Source: Clavulina sp. PMI_390
Taxonomy: Eukaryota; Basidiomycota; Agaricomycetes; Cantharellales; Hydnaceae
Direction of reading: 5' to 3'
DNA length: 64,000 nucleotides
Assembly (NCBI GenBank): GCA_015039315.1
Contig: WIDE01000030.1
Location: 1 to 64,000, forward strand
The notes under the pieces are model-generated. The model was given only the letters and a program-made list of their open reading frames with translations. It ran no database searches and was not told where the DNA came from. A program made the translations under genes and the position numbers. Positions within the stretch are counted from its first letter, which is position 1, and every line of letters begins with the position of its first letter. Shown here piece after piece: positions 11,569 to 23,500 of the stretch.

Positions 11569-13234
11569 GCGTCCTGCTGGGCAACGTCCAAAACGATCTA
11601 TGTTCAAGACGCATGCCAAAAGTTGGTATGGCGGAGATGATGCTACTACGCTCCTTGTGTCCATACTGATGTCCTACCGTCTTTTTTAGACTCGGTTTGC
11701 CCCCTTTTGAATGTATATGGCACCAATCAATCTGTATTTCATGCTCCAGGGCTGAGAGTGCAGGCACTTCCCAATATATTACTCACAAAGTTTTTCGTGA
11801 TTTATATCCGGAACTTGACGATACCACTTGAGTGCGAAAGTGGAAACGAGGAAGTTCCATTGTTTCAAATGACACAATTGACAACGAATCACTGTATGAG
11901 CCGAAGCTGATCGCCGACCCTCTCATTTCTCAGTGTTTCGCTGTGGTTCCTTCAGGCTGTCAATCACAGGCGAACAGGAATCCTTTTGGATTATACGATC
12001 TCCTGATCTTTCTAACATGCTTCGCAGACTTCGAGATCCATGGTCCAGCTCAACCTACTTGAGCAGCGAGTCAACGCATACTCAAGGCCGAAGCGCAGGT
12101 TGGGACGAGAAAGAGGCGCCACCCTCAGGTTGACAAGATCAAGACTGGGGCACAACACGACTAGATGGCTTCTCTCAAGATCCATACTCTCCCTGATTAC
12201 TGTTTTCTGTTGGAGCCATAACACTCCTTTCGTCGGGCATACATCACAAGCAATAAGGCGCCATCACCTCTTTGCAAGTCATGGAGTGTAACTGTGCCCA
12301 GTCTTAGCACTAGCTTCTTCTGAGCTAGAAACTAGAAGTTCTAAGCGATTTCTTTTGGATCGAGGTCCTAGCATCTCACGCAGACGCAGAATCGTCACTA
12401 GAGATTCAAACTTCCTCGCTGTGGAGCGATGGAGACTTCGAGTGCATACCCGACGCCATTCGCTCCACAATCGATCGAATTAAGACTTCCTAAAAGCATT
12501 TACCATACTCCATAGCAACGATTGTACGTCTTACGTCTCTTGGTCTGCGCGAGTTGGTTTACACACGATCACAGGATGGTGATCTCATCCGGAACCTTCC
12601 TAGGAATCCGGGCTCGGGAATAAATGATCTGCAGCTGCGTAGTTGACTCAGAGTTCGTCATCCCAACAATTGATGATCAATGCAGACATGTGGCCTTTCT
12701 ACTGCATAGTGATCGTCGCCTGCATTACATGACCGTGTAATGTCCGATTTGTCCCATCCTGTTCTCGACCTGATCGCTCTTTGAAAGCCCGCCTTCATTT
12801 GAGATTCGTATTATGAGTTCCATGGAGCCCAGACCCCCACACTCCACTATTCACCATTAACGTTGGCATTCTCAGCGCAGTATAATGGGTTCCTTGGAGT
12901 CTAGGCTCCTCTCGTACTGCGGTGTAATAGGGATCCGCGGTCGCCATCTAGTGGAGATCCCCGCTGGCAAATGTTATATGCAATAAGTGGTGTATGCCGA
13001 TCCAAGTCAATGGCCCCACGAGACGCTCAATGAACGTCCAACACCAGCTTGTATACTTGCAAGTCGATTGAGATACCCCACACTAGGAACAAGCATCATC
13101 CTTTGCATCACGAGTGCTCCACTGACGAGACAAGAATAGGACCCCCGTCGTCGCTAGTCATGATGACCTCACATCACATTTGTGCGAACGAATGGACTAA
13201 CGTACATGCATGGAGTTGCGGGCGATGCGCACAA
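11569..13234. other. Intergenic, 1.67 kb, no gene seen
   Basis: The region between the ESS1 and EMC2 3' ends has only short frames without recognisable similarity. At about 12807-12915 two imperfect copies of a roughly 30-bp GTTCC-TGGAG-type sequence lie about 73 bp apart. No transposon ends or RNA gene were identified. Confidence 0.4.
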
Positions 13235-16200
13235 TTACTTGCCTTGGAGCCATTTGAGCACCACACCCCTCACCTCGGCTGGCACTACGTTCTCTTCGTC
13301 GACTCTCTTTGCATTCTTTGTTCCTACTCTGGGCTTGGAGCGCACTGCAGGCGAAGAATAAGCTGCGAGAATCCGCTCAGTTGCAAGCTCATCCAGAAGT
13401 GCAAGATGCTGATCCGAGGGTGCCGCAGTACCGGAGGAAGAGGAAGAAGGAGCCTGGAGAAGACGGCGAGCGCACTAAGTGATGTGGGGAAGTTGAGTTA
13501 GCCATAGCGAGACGTGGGACAGGTAAGCAAGAATGAGTCGTGGAGTCCGGCACTCGACGGATCTCCTGGCGCAGACGAGAAGAAGACAAAGATGGTAACA
13601 ACGAGAACAGAAGGTTTCAATATGACGGGAAGAAGCACGGAACGTACCAACTTGACGCCATACCACCCTCTCGTTGCGGCACCTGCAAGTCCAGCTGGTG
13701 AGCCGCTCCCATCGGCTGCATCATCCATCATCTCCACCGCTCTCAGGAAAAACTTGAGTGCGAGGGGCACGTCTTGTGTCGTGTATGCCGTCTCCGCCGA
13801 TCTCAGGACATGGAAGGGGTTCTGGGGATTCAACAGCAGTGTATGGGAGAGTGCAGAAAGGGATTGGGAGTATCTGACGGTGCCCAAGCAAGCACGGAAA
13901 CCCACAGCCCAAGAGAATAGAAGTTAGCTCATGACAGGCGACGAAGATGGATCACAATAAGAAGAGAGAGAGAAGACTCACAGCCCGCATTCGGCGTACA
14001 GATCAGCGAGCTCGAGCCACGCCTCCACATCGGTATACCAAGTATCCACAATGACAAGAAGCTCTTCTAGCGCTTCGTCTACATTGCCTCTCCCCCGAGA
14101 AAGCGTGACTTGCCTTTTCCGAATAGCCTGGACGCCGGACGTAGATCAGTGACGTTTGGCCTCTAAGCACGAGAGCGGTGCTCACCAAATTGGAAGGATC
14201 TGCGTCTAGGAGAGCTGCGTAGAGGGTTTCGGCCGCAACTTCATCCCCTCGTGCTTCGAGGACGAGTCCGCGCAGACGGTCCACACGAGGCGAGGCGGGA
14301 AATTGAGCAGAGAGTTTAGCGATACACTCCTATGGGAGCCACATTCGGGGATCCAAAAGTAGTGTCAGTGTCCGAAGTATAGCGCAGGATCCAGACCTTG
14401 AGGCGGATAGAAGGATGCACGGAAATGAAAAGGAAGGAACAAAAGATAAGCAGCACAAATGATGGAAAGATGAGCGAGCATCGGATGAGAAGTTTTCGAG
14501 ATTGAAAGTTGCCGTTGTCGGCATCCAAGGTGCATGGAACATCGGCAACAGAATGAGCCGTGAAAGATGTGAGACGGAATTGAAGGAAAAAATTACGATG
14601 GTGGATAAACTAAAGGAGGTTTTCGGGACTGAGCCACTTGAAACGGAAATCGCGGAAGTTATCTGGCGTGGTGGCGGGATGAGGCTGGGTGGCTCGGTGG
14701 CTCTGCGCATGGCGGGAGTGTGGGAGGATATGCGGCGGATGAAGAGTAGAAGAGTTATGTGACGATTATGGACCGTCCGGCTTTGCTACCTAGAGCAAAA
14801 GATATGGATGATGGCAATGGTATCGGGATGGTATCGGATGGAAGATAGAGTTGCAACGCCGACTAAGATAGTAAGCGCGAATCACTCGCCCATCTATCCA
14901 AGGAGCTTGCAAAGCCCGGTGTACGCAATGGCGGCCACATTGGTTCAACACGTGGAGAGTCGATTGCGCGTGCCGGTCTGCACATTTGCTCGGCAGTGAG
15001 GATCATGGCGATTGAGGAGAGTAGGATGGCGGAAGGCTTCGCGATTGGCTGGCCAAGCAAAGAGCGACATAATTGCCGGACAGCCTGTAAGCGGCAGCAT
15101 GCCAAACGGCGGCGGCGATGAGTCAGGGACACTGGTCCTGCGGCAAAAACAAAAACAAAAACGAAAACGTTGCTGGGGATGTACCTCAGCAGCATCGCCG
15201 TTTTGGTATGGATTGGAGTGATTGCTGGACCAACATAGACGTAGTCGATCATCGATCAACGGCTGCGAATGGCTCACGAGGCCTTGGGGAGCAAGACAAG
15301 CAAGCGCCCAGCAAAAGCGCTCGTCGTCCCAAACCGACCGAAAGGGTGAGCTGAATTTCACGAGCCAAACGGGGCCAAGAGATTCGCCACAGGGGCAATT
15401 GCCCATTCATAAGCTTTCAATCCTTCCGTTCAGAAGTAGATCTGGAGTTGCACAAGATTGAATCGATAAATGATGTGGCGTTGTGCCACCGTGCATCTCG
15501 AATGCTGGCGGATGTGGTTATGACAGCGGCGAAAGAATGACCGCACTGCGCGCCGCGGAACAGGGTGAGGGAAGATGGAAGGGGAGATGGGTGGATGAAC
15601 GGGGATCCAGGAGATCGGATGTGATAACGCCATGTGAGGAAGAGGAGCGACGCGAAGGGCGAATCATTTGGGGAGAAGCAATGTTGGCGCGGACGCGGTT
15701 GAGAAAGGGCCCATTGATCCATGGTATCCAAGCACTTTGGGTGATAAGGAGAGAAAGGGTGCATGGCTCTAGATTGCGCTTGAAACGGCCAATCCCCGAA
15801 AATCCGACGAAGGGACCAACCTTACATGCTCCCAAGATCCCAACCTAGACCAGGATTCGCCAGCTGTGCTGGAAGACACCGAAAATACGTCATTTATGAC
15901 TGGGCACACGTGTGTGCCAATGACGTCGCTGGCTGTGCCACCAAAAGTCTTGTCCGTTTCATAGCAAAATCGAACGGAATCGAAGAAAAAAGTTCAAAAC
16001 CAAAAAGCTTGAAAACCGAAATATGAAAGGATGGGGCCGAGCAGAGCCGAATGCAAGGACCAAGACAAGCAAGAAAATTGAAATCCGAGGAATCATATGC
16101 ATGAAACTCACATCGGCGACGTTGATTTGTCCAAGGCTCAGTGCTGCAAAAGCAACCTGCTCCAACATAGCCCACCCTATAGAAGATTATACACGATTGC

Positions 16201-19029
16201 GAAGTTAGTGAGTGGTTAGGAATAGGTTTCAGTTGATCACACAAAAAACGCAAGAACGGCAGTGAGCACGATGATGGAGACATTTGCTGGATTGCACGCT
16301 TTCTGGATTAGACTGGACTGGGGTGATTTGGGCAGGGGAACGAAAGAAAAAGGGAAGGCTCCTGAATTATTGGGCGACTGTTTGCCGTTGGCGATTTCGC
16401 TACTCTGGGGGATGAGTCTCCCCAGTGAGACGCAAACACCGCATGACCCCAGGGAGAAAAAAAAAACCAAGAGTTCGCTCCCAGAGCTCAGCAGTGCGTG
16501 CACGGACGTCGTCCCGAGGGTCCGAGCGACACCAAGCCGCTCTGACTTCCCAGGACGCGGCGCGCACACAACCAAGCCAACGGCGAAAAGGACGAAAATA
16601 TCGATGATAACAAGAAGTGACTCGTGCGCCGCGCCTGAGGCTTCGGGCCGCCGCTCTCGACGCTCGGTCCGGCGCGTGAGCGGGACGCGACGACGCCTCT
16701 ACGGAAACGAGCAAGGGAGGGGGTGGATGGATGTTCCGGCCTCGCATCGTCAATGAATGAAAAATGAGGAAATGAGCCAAGAAAATAACGCATTTTCATG
16801 GGCCCGGGCAGTTGGGATACGATCCGAAACGATAAGATGGTGTGCGTGTGGCGGAATGAGTCGACTTCCTCGAGAAAATGAAAAGCGTAAACAGTCGAGT
16901 GCGCACACGTGGGAAAGATGAAACGACGACAATCATGATGGGTATGAGCCGTTGGTGAAAAAGGGAAGTAGAGAAGGCAAGAAGATGAGAAAAACATGGG
17001 ATGAAGAAGCTTATCCGAGGGCGGAAATTTGTTAGAGAAAAATGAAGAGGAGCTACAACACCACAAAAAATCGAGAGACGAGACAGTGGTCGGAAAGTAG
17101 TGAATAGGAAAATGGCGGAAATGAATCGAGGAAATGAAGGAACCAAGGTCGATCGAGCCCGTTCTCGTTCTCGTTCCCAGGCGCAATATGACGTACAGGC
17201 GCGACGACCGATCGGTATCATATCGCCATCGCCTCGCCATCTGCCATCTGCTATCGCCTATGGCTATTTGCGATGTTTGTGCTCTCGGCGCATGCGCCGA
17301 AATATGGAACGCCAGATGGTCCAGACATCTCGCCAAGAGAGTGGCCGAGACGAGGGTCGAGAGATGAAGGGAAGGGGCGCGCGGGAGCATTGGCGGAGTA
17401 GGGGGAGTGCATCTCACAAACACGTGTGAGAAGGCGCACTTGGCGGATCAGGCGATGAGCGCTGCAGATCCTCTCTTTACAGTCATGACTGTGAAAGAAG
17501 ATAGCAAGAGACAAAGAGAGAGAATAGAGATGATGATGGGAGGAAGAGGGGGGAAAAATGGGACCCATACATCGTGATGAACCGAGGATCGGATACGATG
17601 GGATGGATGGGATGATTGATATTCGCGAAGAGATCTGCCATCCATGGATGATCTGCTCCTCCGCGACACGGAGTACCGATTGAAGTGATCTTGAAGATCT
17701 GCAAAAAGGGAGTGGCCATCATAATTTTGCATCGATGGATGCGCACCGCCCATCTCATTTCTCATTCCTATGCCGAGAGCAAAGCGGAATGAGAAATTGG
17801 CTGAACTGTTGGGCCCTCCCTCTTGACAGAGGAAAGCAAATCAGGAGTAATGAAAAGGAACAAAAAGGCCATCATCAAGGTACAATTCTCTCGCTTTACT
17901 TTCAACAGCAAGCGCAGCTAAGAATAAAGAAGTAGAAGTCAACAAACGAATTACAATCGAAGCCGACCGCAAATTGCAGAATCCTGATGGATCCAGGTTC
18001 AGGAGGGTCGTCGTGTGAATGGCGCCCATCGTCGTTTATGAGGGGGTAAACATAATAGCTGTGTCCATGGGCACCCGAAGAACAAACTCCCCATCGAACG
18101 GCGTCAGGGGAGAAGAAAGGAACGCACGGACGCACACACACCAAAAAATCAGAACGAGTGGGGGGATTGACCCCGCTCGCCTGGCCTCACATTACGCACG
18201 TCCGGGCCTGCATTCCGAACCCCGGGACGCGGGATTCTGCGCGTACGTGGGCGTGTGTGGTAGCCATCAATGTTTCGTTCACAAGGGCGGAGAGGCAGGG
18301 AGGTCATGAGCCCCTGAAGGGAAGCGCGAGCCGTGCACCGGGGACGCACGGCGGCCGTGGCTAACAGCGATGATTCAGACTTCATCGATGAATACAACGA
18401 ATCTGTGTGTGCGCGTCCTGAATATTCGTCAGACGTACATCGAAGATGTCAAATATGCATGGACTGGGGCGAGGATATAGCAACGCCACGCTTCTCCGCA
18501 CGATCGATGCGTGCGAGCAAAAAGGAAACGCCCGATGAACGAACGCTGCGGGTTTGCGGGGGAATGATGTAGAGAAAAAGGACTGAATGGGCCATTACGA
18601 AACCCAACCAACAACAAAGAACAAAAGAGTTGAGGCGGTATCAACGAAAGAATAGTGAATCATCAAGGCGAGTAGGAAGAACAGAGGAATACTGCCGCGG
18701 CCCATGCGGGGACAGATGTACAGAAGAAAATCAAGTGATTCATTGATTAACGTGTGTGTTGCCAGAGTGCCCGAGTCCAGTCCAGTTGACAGTCCATACA
18801 GAGTTTTGTCGCATCCAGTTCGCTCAAGTCCGTTCATAGTGCGGGGGAGAAAATGAATAATGTAGAAAAGTATAGGGAACATACCTTCGTTCCCCAGCTT
18901 ACGGAATGCACGCGCATCCGAAAGATATTTCTGGCCGCGTGCAAGGATGTCTTGTTGGGCAGGAGTATCACGTGTGGGGTAGGTACGGAACGCCTGGAAA
19001 GCGCGTATGTCTGCCGATTCGGCACCCAT
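13235..19029 (-). CDS. EMC2: ER membrane protein complex subunit 2 (EMC2)
   Basis: TPR-repeat cytosolic subunit of the EMC insertase, which inserts tail-anchored and multipass membrane proteins into the ER. Exon 1 (19029-18885) encodes MGAESADIRAFQAFRTYP and ends AFRKLGNEG. Exon 2 (16176-16112, 65 nt) encodes WAMLEQVAFAALSLGQINVAD. Exon 3 starts at 14329 with ECIAKLSAQFPASPRV. Later exons give DADPSNLAIRKRQVTLSRGR, EAWLELADLYAECGL, SHTLLLNPQNPFHVLRSAE and FFLRAVEMMDD. The last exon runs from CARRLLQAP to a TAA at 13235-13237. Frames join exactly at each GT-AG border. Introns 1 and 2 are 2708 and 1782 nt, far longer than any other in the window. The N-terminal exons were joined by homology and frame, so transcript evidence would be welcome there. 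Confidence 0.88.
14330..16111 (-). other. EMC2 intron 2, 1.78 kb
   Basis: The donor is GCCGAT|GTGAGT at 16112/16111 and the acceptor CCATAG|GAGTG at 14330/14329. The interior holds only unrecognised short frames and a CAAAAA-type simple repeat near 15144-15168. No nested gene could be supported. Confidence 0.7.
16177..18884 (-). other. EMC2 intron 1, 2.7 kb, pyrimidine-rich on the sense strand
   Basis: The donor is GAAG|GTATGT and the acceptor TCTATAG|GG. On the sense (minus) strand the interior is strongly C/T-rich. It has long but low-quality frames, including one of about 310 codons at 16488-17423, that match nothing I recognise. It may hold enhancers, an alternative promoter or a noncoding RNA; that is inference. 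Confidence 0.65.
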
Positions 19030-20506
19030 TATCACAAGACACAGAGAAAGACAGAGACAGAAGTCAAGCTTTTGATCGGTGTCGGCCTAGACCCAGAGTG
19101 TGTGTGTGTTGTGCCACACTTTGTTGCCAGCAAGGACGTCAGCGCTTAGATGTGTCGGTCCCGCGGCAGCGAATCAATAAGAGCGACCATCTCTATTCAT
19201 TCATACAGGAACCCGCTCTTTGGCGTGCCAGATGGATGCTCTGCTCTGTAACTGAAGCGAAGTGAGACTCTTATTCGAGCTTTTTGAGACTTGTCTCCGT
19301 CTCCACAGATGCGGCCGCGAGGCTCGAAGATCCATTTGTGGGGTTGTCTTGTACCTTTTTTAGTCATGCGAAGCTTCCTCGTGTGGAACGTGTTATTATT
19401 ATTGCTGCGACTACTATTGCTTCTATAGATACGCCTTGAGGATTCGACGTTGTCCGAAGTCCGTGGTACGGTGCTCAGTCATCAGGTGATCGTCCTGTTA
19501 TCTCCTACGATCTATTGGCGAGGACTCAGGGCCAGTTATCGAAGAGTGTGTGTGCAAGAATATTAGGCTGATGGACTGTTTTGGATAGTTGGGGAGCCGT
19601 GCCCATGGGTTACCCACACAGTTTCCCATCGTATTGCTGTTGCTGGGTTGATTGATATTATGATGCAGTACGCGTATGAACAAGAATGTGGAGTGTATAT
19701 ATATACTGCGAGCTCATTAAATTCGTGCCAATTACCATTTGTGTATGGGCTGAGTTGCGAGCGATATGAGTACAGCCATGATCACCATGTTGTCGTTGGA
19801 TGCCAATGGAGGTAGGCATCATTGGCAATAAGTGGTGCTGCAAGATGTGTTCGTCTGTCAGTTATGGGCGGGTGCTTTGATATCACCCTTGCGCGATCGA
19901 CAAGTGTGAGCCTTTCGCGTGAGTGGAGGAGACAAGGAATTTTTTGGGCGGTCATGGCCTGGCAACAGCGCGGGCGCCGGGGATGCAGGGCGGGGTGGTG
20001 TTTGTTTCAATGTTTGGGTGTGACACGATCCGTGTTATAATGGGCTGATCGCGCGATGGGAGAAGGGGAAGGAGGAGCGACCACGGGCCCGTTGTTAATG
20101 ACGCAAACTGTAATGTGGACCGCAGTACCTTTTGCGACGTTTCAGATGAGTGGCTCGAGGTTTGCTTATGACAGTGAGAGAGACAGAGGGGCAGGAACGC
20201 ATGTACTCTGGGGGAAGGGGAGGGGGAGCTACTGGCAGTAAAAACTTTTGCGCGAGCCAACAGAGTCGGGTCCATGACTGTTTATTTTTCATCTTAAGAA
20301 CGCCACTGAATTGATGAGTTGCACGACTGAATGGGGTGATTGAGCTTATCCCTGTTTAGTCACAATGTATACTCCCAGAGTTCTAACACTCCCGCTCTGT
20401 CTGCTTTCCTACTTCTCCCCTCCATCCGCGTCCTCCTCTCCTCCTCCTCCCTCCCCCTCCCCTCCCCTCTCTCCTTCATCGGGGTCACACACATTCTCTC
20501 TCTATC
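19030..20506. promoter_or_regulatory. Divergent EMC2 / PP1-subunit intergenic region
   Basis: This 1.48-kb gap separates divergent start codons. It includes a short GT run near 19100-19109 and an almost pure C/T leader (about 20385-20480) just upstream of the PP1-subunit ATG. C/T-rich leaders are common at fungal transcription start sites. No coding gene was found. Confidence 0.45.
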
Positions 20507-23500
20507 ATGCCTTACGCTTCTCCTTCTGCTACGACTGTCACCGTCGCCCATGGCGCCCAGGACTCATTTGCTCGTCCTGCGCGTGTCGGCGGCCACAGGC
20601 GATCGCGTTCCCTTCATGACGAGAGTGTTCCCCAGTCATCCAGCAGCCAACATTCCAACACAGCTGCTTTTTCTCCTCTATCTATTCCTCGCAGGGCACG
20701 CACCTCAGCCAGCGCTGGCTCTTCTTCCTCCCCAGCGTCTCGCCCCAAGGCGCCCACGTTTGACTTTGTAGGCGATGATCTGGACGACTCCCATTCCTCC
20801 TCCCCCTCCAGTTCCAACTCGGCCGAGAACCTCCCGGCTCCTACGCCCTCGGCCACCAAGCCTCTCTTCCCTTTGGCTAGTGGTACTGCTACAGTTACTG
20901 CTGCTTCTCCTACTTCAAACCTTCCAGCCGCAGCCGCCGGCCTCCGAGTCGATACCTCCCGTCTTTCCCCTCCCTCAGCTCCTTCCGAATCTAATCTGGA
21001 GCCCTCCCAACCTGCGATCCCATTCCCTTCCAAGCTTTCCCCCCAACCCGCCAACTCAACCTCGAACATCCCCTTCCCTGAAAGCAGGCCCGTGCATACG
21101 GCTCTCAACACGACGCGCTCGGGGTCTAACACACCAGCCCGGTCCCCCTCGAGCCCTATCATTCGCAAGTCTAATGGTAGCATCGTGAAGCCGTCGCTCA
21201 AGGTGCGTTTCACAATTTTCGACCCTTGTGGCCCAAAATTATATTACATTACACACCTTAAGGTCCTTTGCTGACGATCTTCTGCTTTTTCTTAATTTCC
21301 TTCTTTTTTGATGGTCTTTCCATTTATCTCAATTGCCGCCCGCCGTCTCCTCGACACCGCCCGCCATGCGCGCCCCCAACCGAAAATTTTTCTCTCGATA
21401 AATCTTATCAACTCCTGGATCTGGCCCGATCGCAAAACGACTAACTGCATAAACCACAAATGCAATCACGTGATGCAATACGTGCCGCTCCACATCTGTT
21501 GATTACTCTCCTCTCTGCAAATGATCGCCGACACAATGGGTCCCTGTTGACTTGCGGGTTCTGGCCTTCTTCATGTCGTTATCCACCCGCACGGATCGCT
21601 TCATCTCATGCTGACCTCATTCGCTTCACGCGTGTGTTCTGGAACCTCCTGGTCGTTCATTTTCTTGACGCCTGGTTCATCACCCATCTTCGATCATTCT
21701 TCTGCAACTCCTCGCATCTTTTGTTGTTCTGCCCATCCATCCCGTTGTCTTCGTTGCGTGCCTGGCGGACTGGGCCCAATCGCCGCATCGGATCTCACTT
21801 TGGTGTGTGTCTCCTCCTTTTCCCGCTTGTTTGCTCTTCCTCCGACTCGTCCCCGTCGCTCGGCTCGGCATCGCTTGCCCTTGCCTTCGGATGTTGACAC
21901 GGATGTGCATTCACGTAACCTCACTTGTGATCTGGGTGGGGCGGGACTCGAACGTTCCTCCTTGGTCTATTGACTCGTTGGCCTGGACCCCCGCATCCTC
22001 CCGTGCCTTCCTAATGGCGCATAACCATTCACCCACTGCGACAACGCTGCGGACAACGTGCACTCCTGTGCTGGTCAATCCCCACAATTTGGTGCTGCCA
22101 ACTCCACATCTCCACCGTGCCATGGGGCTCCAAACTCTGGACCCAACTTTTGCCTCCGCAATCGCATCTTCCATCGGCTCCACATTTCCATTCCATCCTT
22201 CTGTCACTTCTGCCGCGGCGGGTAACACTCCTCCACACACACCAATCACAATCTCTAACCGACCTGTCTCCTCCCCTTGGGTTCGGCCGACCTCTGTTGT
22301 ATTGCATGCCTGTCTGACAACTGCCATGCACCCGACAATGTGAAATGCACTTTGACATGTGGCTTGCTGCGCGCATTTCCAATTTGCTTCCGAACGCACT
22401 CCTGCATCCATGTTCCGGGAAACCAGTCCTCGCTCTCGAGTGGGAACATCCCTGCACTCTCCTCGCCTGTTAGCGAGAACGGGCCCAACACCACCAACGG
22501 CTCCTCGTCGACCCGCAACTGGACACGTTCTGCACCATCCACCCCCTCCATCAAGGCTGTCCACTTCACGGAAAAGGACAGCGTTGTGCTCTTCGAGAAG
22601 AGCCAGCGTCCCGCGGCTGTGTCCTTCACTGGTGCGACAGCCGGGTCCAATGGCGCTCCGCCTCTCAAGAAGCCAATGAATGTCTTTGGTGGGGAAAGCG
22701 AGACCGAGACTGAGCGGGATAGTGATGGTGTCCTGGGGTTGTTTGGCGTGAGCCTCAACAGGGCGGGCGCGAGCTCTGTTCCTGTCTCCTCTTCCTCGCG
22801 GCGAGGGGTGGTGGATGGGTATCCGTTCCCTTCGCTGCCATCGGGGTCGGGCTCGTCTGCTGCTGACGCGGCGAGCATGGGCATGCTGTCGCGCGTTGAG
22901 ATCGCCAAGGGCAAGTCGAGCGACGTCGCTGCTGTGCCAGGGACGATCTCTCCGTCGTTGCTGCAGGCTTCCGATGATGGCTCTGGATCGGTGCGTCGTG
23001 TGATTCTCGAGTCGGTTTCCCTCGTCACCCCGCCTTCTTCTTCGACCACGCCCCCCTCTACCCCCGATGGCACTGGTGACGAGGTCTTCAAGGGCACGAT
23101 CCTCGTTGAGAACGTCTCGTTTGGCAAGAGCGTCCATGTGCGCTTCACGCTCGACGAGTGGCAGACCACGAGCGAGGTAGGCGCGACGTACGTCGACTCT
23201 CTCCCTGTCCAAGCTGCCCTCGCCCCCCACTCTCGATCCCGGTCCGAGCCATACCTTTCGCGCTCCCGCTCACGCTCGCCGTCTCCCCACGGAAACAGGG
23301 AGGCGAAGAGGCCGCGCCAGTGGGACCGCTTTGCGTTTTCGATCAACCTCTCCTCCGTGCGCCATCTTCACACACGCAGGCTTTTCCTTGTCGTACGATA
23401 CAATCCTCAGAGCTGGGGGCCACACGCCGAGTTCTGGGACAACAACGATGGGAAGAACTACTGTTTCGTGTTTGAACGTGTGAAGCGGAACCCCACCTCC

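Noticed and set aside
16488..17423. 311-codon minus-strand frame inside EMC2 intron 1
   Set aside because: Composition follows the local C/T bias, with no recognisable domain, and it is bypassed by an exact in-frame EMC2 splice.
21935..22010. tRNA-like block on the minus strand containing GTTCGAGTCCCGCC
   Set aside because: It resembles a B box, but the T stem does not pair and no acceptor or anticodon stem can be built. It lies inside the PP1-subunit intron.
21911..23230. 439-codon minus-strand frame opposite the PP1-subunit gene
   Set aside because: It is antisense shadow of the Ser/Pro-rich coding exon and intron; the plus strand has clear RVxF and CBM21 domains.
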